DNA from: Lates calcarifer
Taxonomy: Eukaryota; Chordata; Actinopteri; Centropomidae
Assembly: GCF_001640805.2 (NCBI RefSeq)
Contig: NC_066838.1
Span: 23,433,928-23,497,927, forward strand
Length of the DNA: 64,000 nt
Direction: 5' to 3'
Shown here: positions 48,849 through 61,470 of the stretch, piece after piece
Layout of the letters: every line of letters begins with the position of its first letter
How positions within the stretch are numbered: the stretch's first letter is position 1
Made by a program: the position numbers and the translations under genes
The notes under the pieces: generated by a model
What the model was told of the DNA's origin: nothing
Database searches by the model: none
What the model saw: the letters and a program-made list of their open reading frames with translations, nothing else

Positions 48849-48948
48849 CCTCCATCCTGGCTCGGAACGTGTCCACGCGCTCCTGTCCCCCACGCACCAG
48901 CCCCCCCTCCGACCTGGAGGAAGAGGATGAGGGGAGCAATGACCGTGG
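48849..48948 (+). CDS. plekhg5: PLEKHG5 exon: conserved linker and acidic stretch
   Basis: A 100-base exon entering with two bases and leaving with two bases. It encodes (A)[19 protein letters not shown] and then [13 protein letters not shown]. The block [16 protein letters not shown] is identical to mammalian PLEKHG5 as I know it, which fixes the gene identity. The Glu/Asp run follows as in mammals. The donor used is GTCAGT at 48949. An upstream GTGGGT at 48945 would break the frame. The Ser/Thr-Pro content suggests phosphorylation sites, which is inference. Confidence 0.95.
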
Positions 48949-49134
48949 GTCAGTAACCCTCCATGCTAGTGTTCATGTACTCCCGCTACCTGTCAGTGGA
49001 GCTCTTGTCTTGTCACACAGGAGGATAAATTACAGCCATGAAATGTGTGTCTCCAGATTTTGATCGATTCTTTTTAAGAATCAAACAGTTTCTCATATGT
49101 TGGGTATGTTAATGTGTGTGGAACTGTTTTGCAG

Positions 49135-49195
49135 GGAGCGTAAAACAGGGGGGCTGAAGCTGGTGAAAAAGAAGCCACGGAGACGACACACTGAT
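49135..49195 (+). CDS. plekhg5: PLEKHG5 exon: basic Lys/Arg stretch
   Basis: A 61-base exon between TTTTGCAG and GTAAGT, completing a Gly codon and then encoding 20 residues, ERKTGGLKLVKKKPRRRHTD. It matches the mammalian block [20 protein letters not shown] in length and charge. The KKKPRRR run could act as a nuclear localisation or phosphoinositide-contacting patch, which is only inference. The introns on both sides are short (186 and 365 bases). Confidence 0.95.
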
Positions 49196-49431
49196 GTAAG
49201 TAATCATACAAACACGTGGGCTGCAGTGTGCAACGTAAAAAAAAGTCCCCCCACATGAAACCACACACTCATTTCTGTTCCTTTGAAGACTTTACAAGAT
49301 CTGTGGGAAGAAAATATTTCTGTCACCTGTTGTTATTTGTAGAAGCATGTTTTGTTTTCCACAAATGGTGTATGACACAAGCAGAGGCAGAATGAAAGCA
49401 GCCACCATTACTCTCCTCAACGATGATATAA

Positions 49432-49653
<222 letters not shown>

Positions 49654-49755
49654 TGAGAGGAGAGGAGGAACGGCCACTTTTAAATTGTATTGCAAGAGTT
49701 TGATATGAACCATATCTAATGTTGTACTTCTGTTTTCTTTGTGATGTGATACCAG

Positions 49756-49892
49756 AGAGGTTCTAGGGCCAGTGTTTGAGAGGAACGGTATTGAGCTGTC
49801 CCGGGTCGACCTGTTTCTGGATCAGTCCAACACTCCTCTGTCCCTCAACTTCGAGGCTTATCGTTTTGGAGGACACTACCTCAAAGTCAAAG
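49756..49892 (+). CDS. plekhg5: PLEKHG5 exon: second half of Ras-binding-type domain
   Basis: A 137-base exon after a short 103-base intron (acceptor GATACCAG, donor GTAAAA). It encodes (R)[20 protein letters not shown] and ends [13 protein letters not shown], leaving one base. Mammalian PLEKHG5 has [20 protein letters not shown] ... [22 protein letters not shown], so alignment is gapless. It completes the ubiquitin-like fold begun in the previous exon. The donor GTAAAA is weaker than its neighbours. Confidence 0.96.
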
Positions 49893-51453
49893 GTAAAACC
49901 CCATCCATACAGAATCAACCCCACCTTGCACTAATGCTTTATTATTTGTTCGAGTCGCTCAGACACGTTTAGCAGGATTGAGGCACTTTTTAGGCCGTAA
50001 ACAGTCAGCAGCAGACAATATTGCATCTGAGGTTTAACGTCAGAGAAAAGCTGGTGTTAAAATTTGTGGTGCAGTTTTATTGGACACACACTGAGGCAGA
50101 GAGTCTCTCCAGATCATTTAATCAGTTAAATACCAGATATAGAAAACACTTTAGGAGCAGTAGTTACAAGTATTCCCGCAAATTAGACGATTCATTACAA
50201 AAACTTTACAGAAGCCCTACACTCAAGACCAAAGAGCAACAATGTGATGCTTAATATTATTATTATTCCACACAATTTTACTACACTAAGTTCAAAACTT
50301 TGCGACCCTGATGGTTATTTGCGGCAGGCTCATAAAATACCCCCTCTCTGTTAAATCCCATGTTGTGTTTTATTTTGTAGTAAAGTTAAGTAAAATTTAC
50401 TTAATTAACTTTCATGAAAACCTAATTTAAACATTTATATATCATAAACCCACCATTGACTGATAATAATTTAAATAGAAGTTGTGCTATGCCATTTGTG
50501 AAAGAGTTATGGGAAAATAAGCGCACCATGAACGTGTAAAATAAATTCTAATGGCACAATAAAATCAGCCACAGAAAATGTCTTCTAGTATCTTTCTGCT
50601 TTGTTCGTAGAAAGTCAGCAGCCTTTCAGTCTTGTACTTAGCAGTCATGGTGTATTTTAGACATCACACCAGTCTTATCCGCAGCCTTTTAACAATGACT
50701 GAGCAGGACAGATGGTGTCGGCCAGTTTCCTCTCACACCCTGATTTTTCTGACTTGGAGGAAAAAGGAGTGGACCGTGATCAGAACTACAAGTCAAAATG
50801 TGTCACTGATTTGCCGAGTCTTGTTACAGAAGTGTTTTTAAAATCCCCATGAATCTTAATAATGCAGTAGCAGCATGAAAACATGATAACTCTGCTTGCT
50901 TTTTTCCCCCCTGCTATTGGAAACAGGGAAGGGGGCCTCTTCTCTGTGGTTACACTTGTTGCAGTTCCTGCATCAAAGGCCCATTTAAGCATGTCTTAAA
51001 AGAGATCCAATGCCATGACTAATTGCTATTCTTTTGAAATTGTCACCCTCCCGGCTCGCACCTCTTGACCGGAGTCTGGAGTTACATACAGTCTGAATCA
51101 CAGAGGTCGAGGGCTAACAGTCCACAGCTGTTCAGTGCTGTGACGTCTGCGAATCTAATGTTGCTCTGCTCTGTTTTCTTTTACACTCAGTTCATTCAGT
51201 CATTAATTTAATACATATTTAATCAGCAATAATCACTATTTTGATATAATGGATATAATCTGCTCCGTTCCTCTCTATCTGTTGGATGTGTAAATAGACA
51301 AACTGTTAACAAAGTTGGTCTATCAACTTAAAAGGTGATTTTATGTCGTAGTTTACAGTTTGTTTTTGCTGCCCCAAGTGGCCAAAATCAGTCAATACAA
51401 GTATAACTCCATGACTGTAGATGCACAGTGGGTCTCCACTTCCTCCCACTGTG

Positions 51454-51483
51454 AAACAAACAAACAAACAAACAAACAAAAAA
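51454..51483. repeat. (AAAC)n microsatellite
   Basis: About seven AAAC units. Confidence 0.9.
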
Positions 51484-51529
51484 TATCCCCAGTATTAGAG
51501 CTCCCATCTTTGTGTCGGTGCTTCGGTAT

Positions 51530-51840
51530 CAAGGTCCCGCCTTAATACCCGCCCAACCAATCACAAGTCAGTCACAGTTCTCAATGACGTGACATCCGTG
51601 TTTTATAGCAGTAAATAACTAATTAAAGCCAAAATTATCAGGAAGATTAAGTGATTAGAACAAACTTTGATGTTTTAGTTCATGTCATTTTAGGTAGCTA
51701 GCATGGAGGTTGCAGGATTCATGACCTATACTGCAGCCAGCCACCAGGGGGCAGTCAAGATGTTTTGGCTTTACTTTTGAGGAGCTGTCATGTCATCCAT
51801 TTTTATATACAGTCATTGGTGTAACTTAATAATAAATGTT
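51530..51840 (+). repeat. Interspersed repeat copy (CCACCAGGGGGC type), copy 2
   Basis: The partner of 26360-26700. Shared strings include TGACCTATACTGCAGCCAGC, GCCACCAGGGGGC, TCAAGATGT(G/T)TTGGCTTT and GAGCTG(C/T)CATGT(T/C)(G/A)TCCAT, plus the less conserved left part with CCAACCAATCAC. This copy ends ATATACAGTCATTGGTG. Confidence 0.75.
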
Positions 51841-52049
51841 GGCTGGTATTTTAAGAAAAGAACAGAGATCCCAAAACTTCCGGGTGTGGCTCTGAGTTCA
51901 ACATGACTCAAAACTGAAAAAAAAAAAAAAAAAACTGGAGAAGAAAGCACATTTTGACCACAGTGGCTTCCTCCACGGAAATAAATAAACACTGATCCTC
52001 TGACTGCCTAAGTTTTCAGTTGTAAAGGATTTCCCCTTTTTTCATGCAG

Positions 52050-52216
52050 CAAGACCAGGTGATGAGCTGAAAGTGGAGCAGGGTGTGAAGGACCTGAGGT
52101 CACTCAGCCTGCCCAACATGAAGCCCTCTGGAGTCCAGAGCCCCTACATCCTCACCCCAGGCAGCGAGAGGGTGGAGCACGGATCTCTGGGACGCAGAGA
52201 AAGCGTGGATCTGCTG
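52050..52216 (+). CDS. plekhg5: PLEKHG5 exon: linker after the Ras-binding-type domain
   Basis: A 167-base exon between TTTTTTCATGCAG and GTAAGT. It enters with two bases and leaves in phase 0, encoding (A)[20 protein letters not shown] ... [10 protein letters not shown]. The mammalian sequence [22 protein letters not shown] ... SRRESLDIL aligns along its length, with a few inserted residues in fish (about [15 protein letters not shown]). The RRESVD motif is a likely basophilic-kinase phosphorylation site (R-R-x-S), which is inference from motif only. The next coding exon, expected to encode the MSEFLG-type block leading to the DH domain, was not found before 64000. Confidence 0.94.
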
Positions 52217-55200
52217 GTAAGTCAACATCTGGCTGAACAGGATAGCAGCCTGGTCGTATTTCACATGACGCTCCAGCTCATAACACACAAAACTGTCTCT
52301 CAGACTCATCAAACCAAAATACACCACCCCTATAAACCACTCACAGCACACAGACACAGGCACGCCCTGTGACTCTTAACTGTTTTGCCACACCCGTCAC
52401 CATTTTCCATAACTTCACCTCCTCTTCCTCTAGTCCCATGATGCCTCAGGCCAGTGTAGTATCTCATGGTAATCCCACCATGACCTCATTATTTGCTATT
52501 ACCTTTATCTGTCCGGTGCAAACCTGGGAATGTATTTCTGGATTTCCGCTTCAGCCTACCGCCAGCTGCGTGGCGTCTCTTTGTGTGCACGTTCGTGTAT
52601 GCACATGCCAGCCTGCTCGCTGCTGCCAGTCGAACCTCTGAGTCTTGTATGATGATGAGTTCACTCAGGAACACTCTGTGCCACTCCAGAGCTTCCTGCA
52701 GCTACAGGAAGTGGCTGTTTTGTTACTGGTGAGAGGTGCTGAGAGACTGACGGAGTCCTGCAGGATCCTGATCCACTCCGCTCCCAAACATGGAGCTTGG
52801 AAATAGGGCAGACAGTCATCAGGTTCATGTAGAGGCACATAAAAACTGTAAAAACCAGTGTGACCATGCTTTAGCACCAGGGCTGCAACTAGGGATTGCA
52901 TTTATTTCTAGTTGTTGTCTGTTTAGCATTAGCAAATATCTCCCCAGTTTTGTCATATAAATATATAAGATATATAAATTGTGAAGTGCTGACAGGGCTG
53001 TGAGAAAATGAGAGACTTTCTTCAACAGCAGTCTGACAAACACTGGTCACTTATTACAAAATAGTCCTAAATTAGATCACTTCTCTGCACCAGGATCAGC
53101 TGACCGTCTTACTGATATAATAGTCATGGTGACTGGTCAGTGTGTCTGTGTTTGTGCTCTATTATGTGCTTTATAACACTATGATATCATAATGTATCAT
53201 AAGTTGTCTGATTGAGCAAATTCAAAACATATGCTAATTCAATATTTCCTCATCCAGAACACACAGTCACAGTGGAAACTCATCATTTACACTATTACAC
53301 ACAGTCCAGTTTTCCATGATGTGGGCTTATCATTGTGTAACAAGCAAATTTTTACAAAATTATATAATCAGTGCAATATTCATTACATTTAATTACATGT
53401 TTGGGTCAAAAGGTGTGTTGTAATTCATGTCACTTCATCCATCAACAGCCTGCATCATCATGCTAATAAGTTAGCATCAGAACTCTTAAAAATTTTAGCC
53501 ACACTGCAACACACAGTAAGCACACATCAAATGTAACTTTGCATTTAAGATTGGACACGTTCCCATCCATCTTTGAGAAATGTAAATTAGGCTGTGCCGG
53601 TCACATGTTCCCAGACCCATTGTGACATCATCAAATAGAATGTTCGCGTAGCCCCACCTCCCTTAGTTGCTGTTGCTACGTGTGTTTTCCAATTTTAGCC
53701 GCTAGCGTTAGCCTGAACTTTGATAGCATCCAAGCTGGTCAGTTGCTTGTTTTACCCGACATAAATGACAGAATCAGTTGTATGAGATATGAGAATGTAT
53801 TTTCTGTCATTTGACAAATTAATTAAAACAAATAATACTTTTACAACCACACAACAATCCACAGGACAGGTTTGTGGGCTCGCTTTCTTGGCATGCTCTG
53901 CAGCGGTAACATAGTTCAACAGTTGAATATTATATAAACAGTGTCATTTAAAAAAATACCAACAAAAATTGCTTCCGCTGCTCAACAGTGTTGTCATTGA
54001 GCTGAACAAAACAGTTGCTTAACAACTTCCCCTCCAGTAGTAGCAGCAATTTATGTTCAGCACAATAATATTTACATGAACAGTTGTATTGTCACTGGTG
54101 GGTATCAATGCCAGATGTTTTATAGTTGCACAAACTTGAATCAACATCATGTTGTCATCGAACAGCGTGAGTGCATACATGCAAACACAGAAGGTATCAC
54201 ACCCCATTAGCCTGAAACATTAGGGCTGATCTAATTGTCTCTAAGTGATAAACTGTAGTTTTTGTGATGGCACTGTGGGGTTTCAGTATGTGCTCTCATT
54301 TTTAGCAGAAAGGTGTTTGCCCTCCCGCCCCTCCTTTTTAAGTTTAAGACAAGTCACTGGTTGTTAAACGTCCTTTAGGCAAGTCTAGACCCACTCACAG
54401 GTGAGTTTGATTATGTAATACGTGCAGATACTGTAAACAGACCTGTCTTGATGTCATCATCCCTTTGGGCGAAGAAACAGGTAGAGGCTCGGTGGAAGCG
54501 TTTTACTGCCATCTGTGGCGCTAAGTCACTAAGGTTAGTCATCAAGCAGAGACATAAACACAGGAGGTTGCTGAGGAAATCAGAGTTTTTAGTCATACAG
54601 AATCTGACCTCCTGTTGCTGTGTGGCATTGTGTTTTATTTTGTTTGTGGCATCAAACTGCTCACTGTGTGATTCCTTTCAAGTGATTTTGGCAGAACTTC
54701 ACTGTATCCACACTGTGGGAATGTGGAGCGAGTCATGTCAACTCTAGTGCTGTCCTCAGGGGGGCAATAATGTGCTGCTTCTGAAAGCTGGTGAGACCTG
54801 GCAGAATACACCAGCCCTCTGGTTGTCCTTGGTACAGTTGCCAAAAAAAAGTAGTCATTAGACAGAATAAAGCCCCCCATGAATTTTAAATCATTATATT
54901 GTAATTATATTATTGTATTATTATTATTAGTGATGGAATAATGTGAAATAGTTGAGATTGAACTAGTTCTATCAGTTTATATTTGTTTGGGCAGCATTAT
55001 ATCTGATAAGCTTATGTTTTGTATGTCAAATGGCAACTGAATTTACACGTCTGAAGACAACAAGTGTGAAAACAACAAAAATCTGGAGGTGTTGAGTTGG
55101 AGAGAAATGAGTTTACCAGACGTCTGTAGCCCCCCTTCTCATCTCTGCTTGGGGCTTGAGACTACACCTAAATTTCTGACTGAACTGCAGACAATAGAGT

Positions 55201-57124
55201 TGCGTTGTGGGTAATGTAGGCACCAGATTTTGACAAAGAAATATGTGAAACGTTCTTTGAGGCTGTCAGATAAATATAGTGGAGTGAAAAATATAATATT
55301 TACCTCTGAAATGTAGTAGAGTAAAAGTATAAAGTGGAATAGAAGAGTCATACTTAGGTTAAGTACAGGTACCTCAGGATTTTACACAAGTACAGTACTT
55401 AAATAAATGTTCTCATGTCTCCCTTTATGAGAAACTGACTCATAAATTGTCTCAGATCCAAATAAGAGCAGAATAGAACCAAAGCCCATTGAAGTGTATT
55501 GATACTTTAGTCTTTAACAGACTCAACAGCAGAAACCCTGTGATCTGTTTTGGGTGCCAGCCCATATTTTATGAAAGCTGTTTGGAGAACAAAAGCTCTG
55601 CTTGGACATGTGGGCACCGAGCGCAGTCTTTGAGTTTCTATGGCAGCAGCTTGGCCACTCACCATTAAATGCATGCGTGCCTGCTTTTTATGGAATCAAG
55701 GGCTTCACTCAGAGAAGTTTAGATATTTGCCTAGTGACCGGATTCATGGCTTGGCATCACTGTGGCTTGTGCCAGGCTTCAGAGGAAAAGAGGCCAAGTG
55801 TTGTCCCCTCTGTATAGAGTTACTCCTTTGTTTGAATGGGGTATTTCAGGTTTATTATTGCATGCATGTTACAATTTATAGTCTCTGGCAGCGTTGTGAT
55901 AGGCTGCAGAGAGCTTTGATGATCCGGATTGATTATTTTATCGACGGGGAACCTCAGCCAAGCTCTCTGATTGGTCAAAAACGCATTCCAACCCTGCTGA
56001 TAGTTCCCATAAAGCACCGCTGCCTGTCTGTGCCTCGAACTTATTGCACCATCCGCAAATAATGCATCCTTTTACACCCTTACAGTATCAGCAGTGTATC
56101 AAATCACCTTTGACCTAAAACAAATTAAACCTTTAACCTGCGTGTCTCAGCGTGTGATTGAAAAAACATGTTTTTGACATTAAAGATAAATTCAAAAACT
56201 TGTACAGGGCTTCACTACGTCCACCCAGGAGTCATGTTTGGCTGCAGCGTTCATCTAACCAGCTGCAGTCACATAACTTGAATAAACTAAATCACAAACC
56301 TGAAAGTTTATGTCACGGTCACAGCTGGGATTCCCCTGCTGTAGTAGCTGTGACTAATATTACCGGTTTGGTAGGTTGAAGTCATTAATTCCCAGGGTCA
56401 AGGCTCAGGATGTGTTTTTATCCATATGCCGTTGAATTATTGCATTAGGTTGGAGCAAAAACAAAACTTCATACATCTGGGACACAAAGAATATTGACAG
56501 TTATGTGGCTGAATCTCGCCTGTCTTTCCTTTTCCTGAGAACAGAAACCAAGACCAGCGTTTACAGTCTGTACAGTCATAAAGATGGCTCAACCGTCTGG
56601 GACCGTGTGATTTTCAGTAAGCTCATTCAGCACATTGATCCTTGCTCCCTGTAAATTGGCCCTATTCTTATATAACACACATCAGCTCCCATCAGTTGCC
56701 ATAGCACAGTGAATACAACACATAAGTGGCGGGCCAACTCTGCTGCTCCGTCTCACTCCACTGAGTCTCATGTAATAGTTAATTTACAGTGAGATTATTT
56801 GATCCAGAAATGGCAAATTATAACCACTAGGTTCATGTTACAGTTTGCAGTTGGATGGTTTTTGGTTTTCCCAGGGAGTTAATGTCAGGTAATGGATCCT
56901 CCATATGTGTGTCAGTGCTCTGGCCTCCTGTAATGCACTCCTCCATCACATCAGGGGAAAATCTTATCTACTCAATACTTTGATGGTGGTGAGTGGAATG
57001 TGTATCGAAACTTTTATGCAAAGCTGGTACTGTCTGATCATATTTCTAATTATATTTACTTACTTACGATTTTATCTAGTCCAACATTTAACATCTGAGG
57101 TTGGCCTCACTTTTTGAATTAAAA

Positions 57125-57960
57125 AACAGAGTTTAATAGAAAAATCACGTTTATATTTCTCAAAAAAGTTATCAAAGATAAATTGAAATTAATTGGCAAC
57201 TATTTTAATGATCAAATAATTGTCCTTTTTCAAGCAAATATGATTCTAGCTGCATCAGATCTGACGATTTGCTGCCTTTTTAGATTGAAGATTTAAATAA
57301 ACAAACTGAGTTTCTTTGGGTTTTGGAAGCTGATCAAACAAAACAAGACACGTGAGTCACCTCTGGAAAACTGTGATCAGCATTTTCCACCATTTTCAGA
57401 CACTCGAAACACAAATAATCAGCTGATCAGTGTTGTGAAATAATTTCCAGATTACTCTGTAATGATAATAATTATCAGCTGCAGCACTAGATCAGACAGT
57501 ACCTGATGCTTGAATCTGTTTTATTTTCAAGTCTGGCTTCTTTTGTCAAATGATAAGAAGGGATTTCATTTAAAAAAAATGTTGATTAATCTTAAAGAAC
57601 ATTATTATTTTTCATTATTTTGGTCTTGGAATTGGAATTTCTAATCTAATTTCTAATAACTGATGTTGAAAGTATCTAATGAATCAGTTTTCATATTGAT
57701 AATTGATCGATCATTTAAGTCCCTTTAAAAGCAAAAACAAAAAAATGCTGCTTTTCTCACTTTTATATCTCTGTAAATGGAATATTTTTGTGTTTGGACC
57801 GAACACAACAATCCATTCCGAGGCCCCTTTTTGGGACTTAGGAACTATGACAAAGTTGCGAATATTACACAATTTCTTACAGTTTATAGACCAAAAACCA
57901 AAAACCAAAAACAATCAAATAGAATAAAATTCAGATTAACTGATCAAAATGAAAGCAGAA
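57125..57960. repeat. Two neighbouring ATTAATCG-type element fragments
   Basis: 57180-57500 carries AAATTAATTGGCAACTATTTT, ATCAGATCTGACGATTTGCTG, AATAATCAGCTGATCAG and AATAATTATCAGCTGCAGCAC. 57560-57960 carries GTTGATTAATC, TTGATAATTGATCGATCATTTAAG and AGTTTATAGACCAAAAACC. Both match the family at 33395-34090 in phrases and order. They could be one element split by later changes. Confidence 0.55.
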
Positions 57961-58789
57961 ATGAAAGCAGAGACTCCTGGCATTGCCCCAGGGATGGAAG
58001 AGTTTGTTGTATAATAGAGAGAGGTAGATAGTGTTGTTTCATAATAGACAAGAGTTCAGTGCTGGGGAAATATCTGAGAAAAGCCCCTAAAAGCCTTAGG
58101 GGCTGAAGACATACAGTGACGCACAGAGCCCACGTTTTAGCTGATGAGACAGTGAAGGGAGTGGCAAGTGTGTTGTTTTCATACTGTCTGCACACCTGAA
58201 ATACAGTAACGCATTTTATTTTCCTCACCACAGACGGATTAAATCCTGTTTTGAGTCATATTGTATTCATGAGGCTGAATTCAGCTCATACAATACGAGG
58301 AGGAAGTTTAGCAGAGGCAGTTGTTGTTATTTATTTCCTCTTCCATGCATTTTTACCTCCTGCATTACACAACTTAGGATGGCTGCGTGTGGAGTTTCTC
58401 AGCCAGGCTATCACACTCCTCTCTTACTATCTGACCCCCTCTGTTAGCTCACAATGGGGGACGACTGTCGAATCAACACAGAGCCACTTTGAATGACAAT
58501 AGTTGAATCAGTGGCGGTCACACGGGGCCGTCATTGCCCCACTTGTTCTGAAGTATTTAACTGAAACATGAAGTGCTCTCCACAACAGTCAGTATAGTTT
58601 GTTAACAGAGTGAGAAGTATCAGTGATTGACTTGATAAGATCTTTGGCACAAATATTAGACTTTAAAGTTTGTTTTCAAGTGTGCATGCACTTTAATTTT
58701 AACCCAGACATCAGTGCTAGTTTATAAACAAGAAGTGACAGAAAAATGCATTTGGTTTGATGTAAAAATTGCACAGTAATCTGATATTA

Positions 58790-59000
58790 ACATTGGGCAT
58801 TTTTCAAGCACAAATATTCAAAAAAGACAAATTTTCTCTGATTTTAGCTTCTCTATTCTGAAGATATATTAGATGCTTTTTTTAGTTTTATGTTTTTGTA
58901 AACAGAATATTTTTAGGTTTGGGTTGTTGATCGGGAAAAAACAAGACACTTTAATCTGTCGTTTTAGTCTCTATGAAACTGTGAATAACAGTATTGACTC
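58790..59000. repeat. ATTAATC-type element fragment
   Basis: CAAGCACAAATATTCAAAAAAG, CTTCTCTATTCTGAAGATAT, ATTTTTAGGTTTGGGTTGTTGAT and CAAGACACTTTAATCTG are internal phrases of the same family as 57125-57960. Confidence 0.45.
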
Positions 59001-59537
59001 ACAATACTGAGTCCTTCCTGTGTTATTGTTCAGATCTAATATTAGAAGCGTTTAACTGCTTTCTAATGGCTCGATCCAGCTCGTCCAGAATTTAAATGAC
59101 TCATGTTTTCGGTGGCACACTCTCTAATTAAACTAATTATATCAGGTGCTGGGAGACTATTATTTATTCCCCCATATGGCATGGGAGGAGCTACAAGGCT
59201 GAGCAGCCTGAAGAAGTGTGTGTGTGTATGTGTGTGTGAAGACAAAGAACTTCCCCTAATGCCTACAGGTGGAGATTACTGCAGGGCGAACACACACCTT
59301 TATGATTGTTGTTTGTGTGACCGTTGGCCTGCAGTACAGAGTATCTGCAGGATCAGATTGGCAGTCAGGCTCAGAGGAGAAGTAGCTGCGATGCTTCACT
59401 CAGCTCTGCACTTCTGTCTGGACTGTGATTTCCTGGAAATGGATTCTTCCTGACTTTTTGGAATTACCTCTGTGCTTTATTTTTGATTACGCAAATCTGA
59501 GGTTTGGGGGATTTTTGGGTTTCGTTTCTGTGTAAAA

Positions 59538-59651
59538 ATGGTTCGTTTTGGTCGTCTTACATCCTGGCGCAGCTGGGACCTCCTGCATGTGGACTCAGAG
59601 ATTCCTGTGTCACCACCTCCTGACACGACGCCATCACCAACTGACTGTCAG
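59538..59651 (+). CDS. plekhg5: Candidate internal first coding exon of a short PLEKHG5 form
   Basis: ATG at 59538 in a strong context (A at -3, G at +4) opens 38 codons, MVRFGRLTSWRSWDLLHVDS and then EIPVSPPPDTTPSPTDCQ. It ends exactly at a consensus donor CAG|GTGAGA. It leaves in phase 0, the same as exon 52050-52216, so it could splice to the same next exon and replace the whole Cys/His and Ras-binding-type part. The Pro/Ser/Thr-rich end loosely recalls the mammalian EASIPGQEPPTPSS region that follows MSEFLG, but the match is weak. An internal-exon reading is less likely: the acceptor-like CCTGGCGCAG at 59564-59573 would give the wrong phase. Codon use looks coding. There is no direct evidence of transcription. 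Confidence 0.5.
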
Positions 59652-60439
59652 GTGAGAGGTTTGCTGACACAACTGTGTGCATTGCTTAGACTGATGCGAA
59701 TTTTTGCTGCTTCTGTTGGCAGTGGCGATAATACATTTAGATCTAAAATTGTTTTGACAATCGAATAATAATTTTTTGTATTAGTTTTTTTTATCATTGC
59801 TTATTTTTTAAAGCAAGAAATGCTAAACATTTGCTGGTTCCACCTTCCAAATGTACAGACTGGATGCTTTTCTTTGACATGCATGATAGAAAACTGAATA
59901 TACACTCAGGTTGTGTAGTCTAACGTAGCAGTCCTGAGATGAACCCTGCCCTCATGAAGATTACTGTGTTCAGTTTTTGTTAAAAACACACATTTATGGT
60001 CATTTTAGGATCTGCAGTTGGTGGTATATGGATATGGAGAAACTCAGTGTGCTTCAAAATGATATTAAAGTTAAATTAACACCTCTCTTAGACAGTTTCA
60101 ACATAAACCGAACATTATAACCTTTCATTATGGTAGCTTTTTTTGGCTGTGTGTACCTTATAAACTGGTAGCTGAGTCTCTTTGGGATATCTGAAGATGT
60201 CACCTTGGGCTGTGGAGAATTCATAACAGCCATTTTTCTCTATTGTCTGACATTTTGTGAGGAAAACAATGGCAAATTAATCCGTCAATAACATAATCTT
60301 TAGTTGCAGCCCTCATATGTTTACACTTGATTCAGGTTCAGCTCAGTTTAATGTCATTCACAGACCTGTTCAACCATTATCCTTGGCTTTGTTTTAAATT
60401 AATCTCATCTGCTCTGCTGCAAGCATCAGAGTTTCTGTT

Positions 60440-60460
60440 TGTGTGTGTGTGTGTGTGTGT
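60440..60460. repeat. (TG)n microsatellite
   Basis: About ten TG units. A second similar tract lies at 60698-60716. Confidence 0.9.
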
Positions 60461-61259
60461 TGGGTGAAGTGTGATGATGGCTTGGATCTCATTAATGGGG
60501 GGGTCAAGTAAAAGCAGCATTGTTTTGACAACTCTCATTTCTCACCTCAGGCTGAAAGCTTCTGTTTGCTGCACTTCTCATCAGGGCCTTGATTATCAGA
60601 ACTGAAGTGGCCTTGAAACGTGCAGCGTGTGTTTCTTTCAGTTTGTATTTCCTGGTTAGGCACACGTGATGTATTTGAGTGTGTATCCCTGTGGGTTTGT
60701 GTGTGTGTGTGTGTGTTCAGGCTTTCAGGAAGGTCAGTGTCACGCTGTTTTCCCATCGTTAATCAACCTACCTGATCAAGGGGAGCTGTTATCAGTAGAC
60801 TAACATAAAGGCAGTTAGCAGGGGGCAGAGAGAGAAGCGGGTCGGGGGTGTGCTGGTGATGCTGCTTTCTTTGTCACCGCTTATTTTAATACAATCCCTT
60901 CCCATTTAAAGATTTTCTCCTTTCCAGGCCAAGGTTAATACAACAAACCGCGGTGATAAGATAAGGCTGTGAGCGGACACAGGGCTTGATATCATTAACC
61001 TGACTGGCCCCCTCTAGACCCGCTGCACAAGTCGCAGTTCCCACATCGAGTGGCTTTGTAACAAAGAGAGCTCAGGATCCCGCTGCCCTGTGTCCCGACT
61101 GACAGGTTTACACAGGAGGCACAGGGGAAACCTTGTAAACATAATTAGTTAGGTAGACAGGACTAGAGCAGATTAGTGTTTACTGTGAGAGTATATTTGC
61201 CTGGGCTGAACTGTTATTGGACAGTGTTATTACCTGCAGACATATAAGCAGCTCTACCA

Positions 61260-61470
61260 GAGCTGCCAACAATTCTCTTCATTAATCTGTTGATTCTTTT
61301 CTATTCACTGATTAGTCATTAAAAGATGCTCATCATAAGTTCAAATTTTTATTTTACCAAGTCTTTCTAAAGATATTAAACAGATAAAAAGCAAATCTAC
61401 ACATTTTAAAAGCTTGAGATTAAACAGCTGAAACAATCAATCTGTTATGAAAACAAAATAATTTTCTGTT
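61260..61470. repeat. ATTAATC-type element fragment
   Basis: TCATTAATCTGTTGATTCTTTTC, CTGATTAGTCATTAAAAGATG and AAGCTTGAGATTAAACAGC resemble internal and terminal phrases of the family at 33395-34090. Confidence 0.45.

Larger units (their letters stand above)
49893..52049 (+). other. Intron (2.2 kb) with interspersed repeat
   Basis: No exon is seen. It contains an (AAAC)n tract (51454-51483), the second copy of the CCACCAGGGGGC repeat (51530-51840) and an A-run (51917-51935). Confidence 0.8.
52217..59537 (+). other. Intron, repeat-bearing, no exon seen
   Basis: Donor GTAAGT at 52217. No downstream PLEKHG5 exon or nested gene was recognised. ORFs at 54448-54747 and 55640-56062 lack splice and homology support. 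Repeat fragments lie at 57125-57960 and 58790-59000. Confidence 0.5.

Noticed and set aside
59564..59573. Acceptor CCTGGCGCAG making 59574-59651 an internal exon
   Set aside because: It would need two leftover bases, but the preceding exon ends in phase 0, so the frame would be lost.
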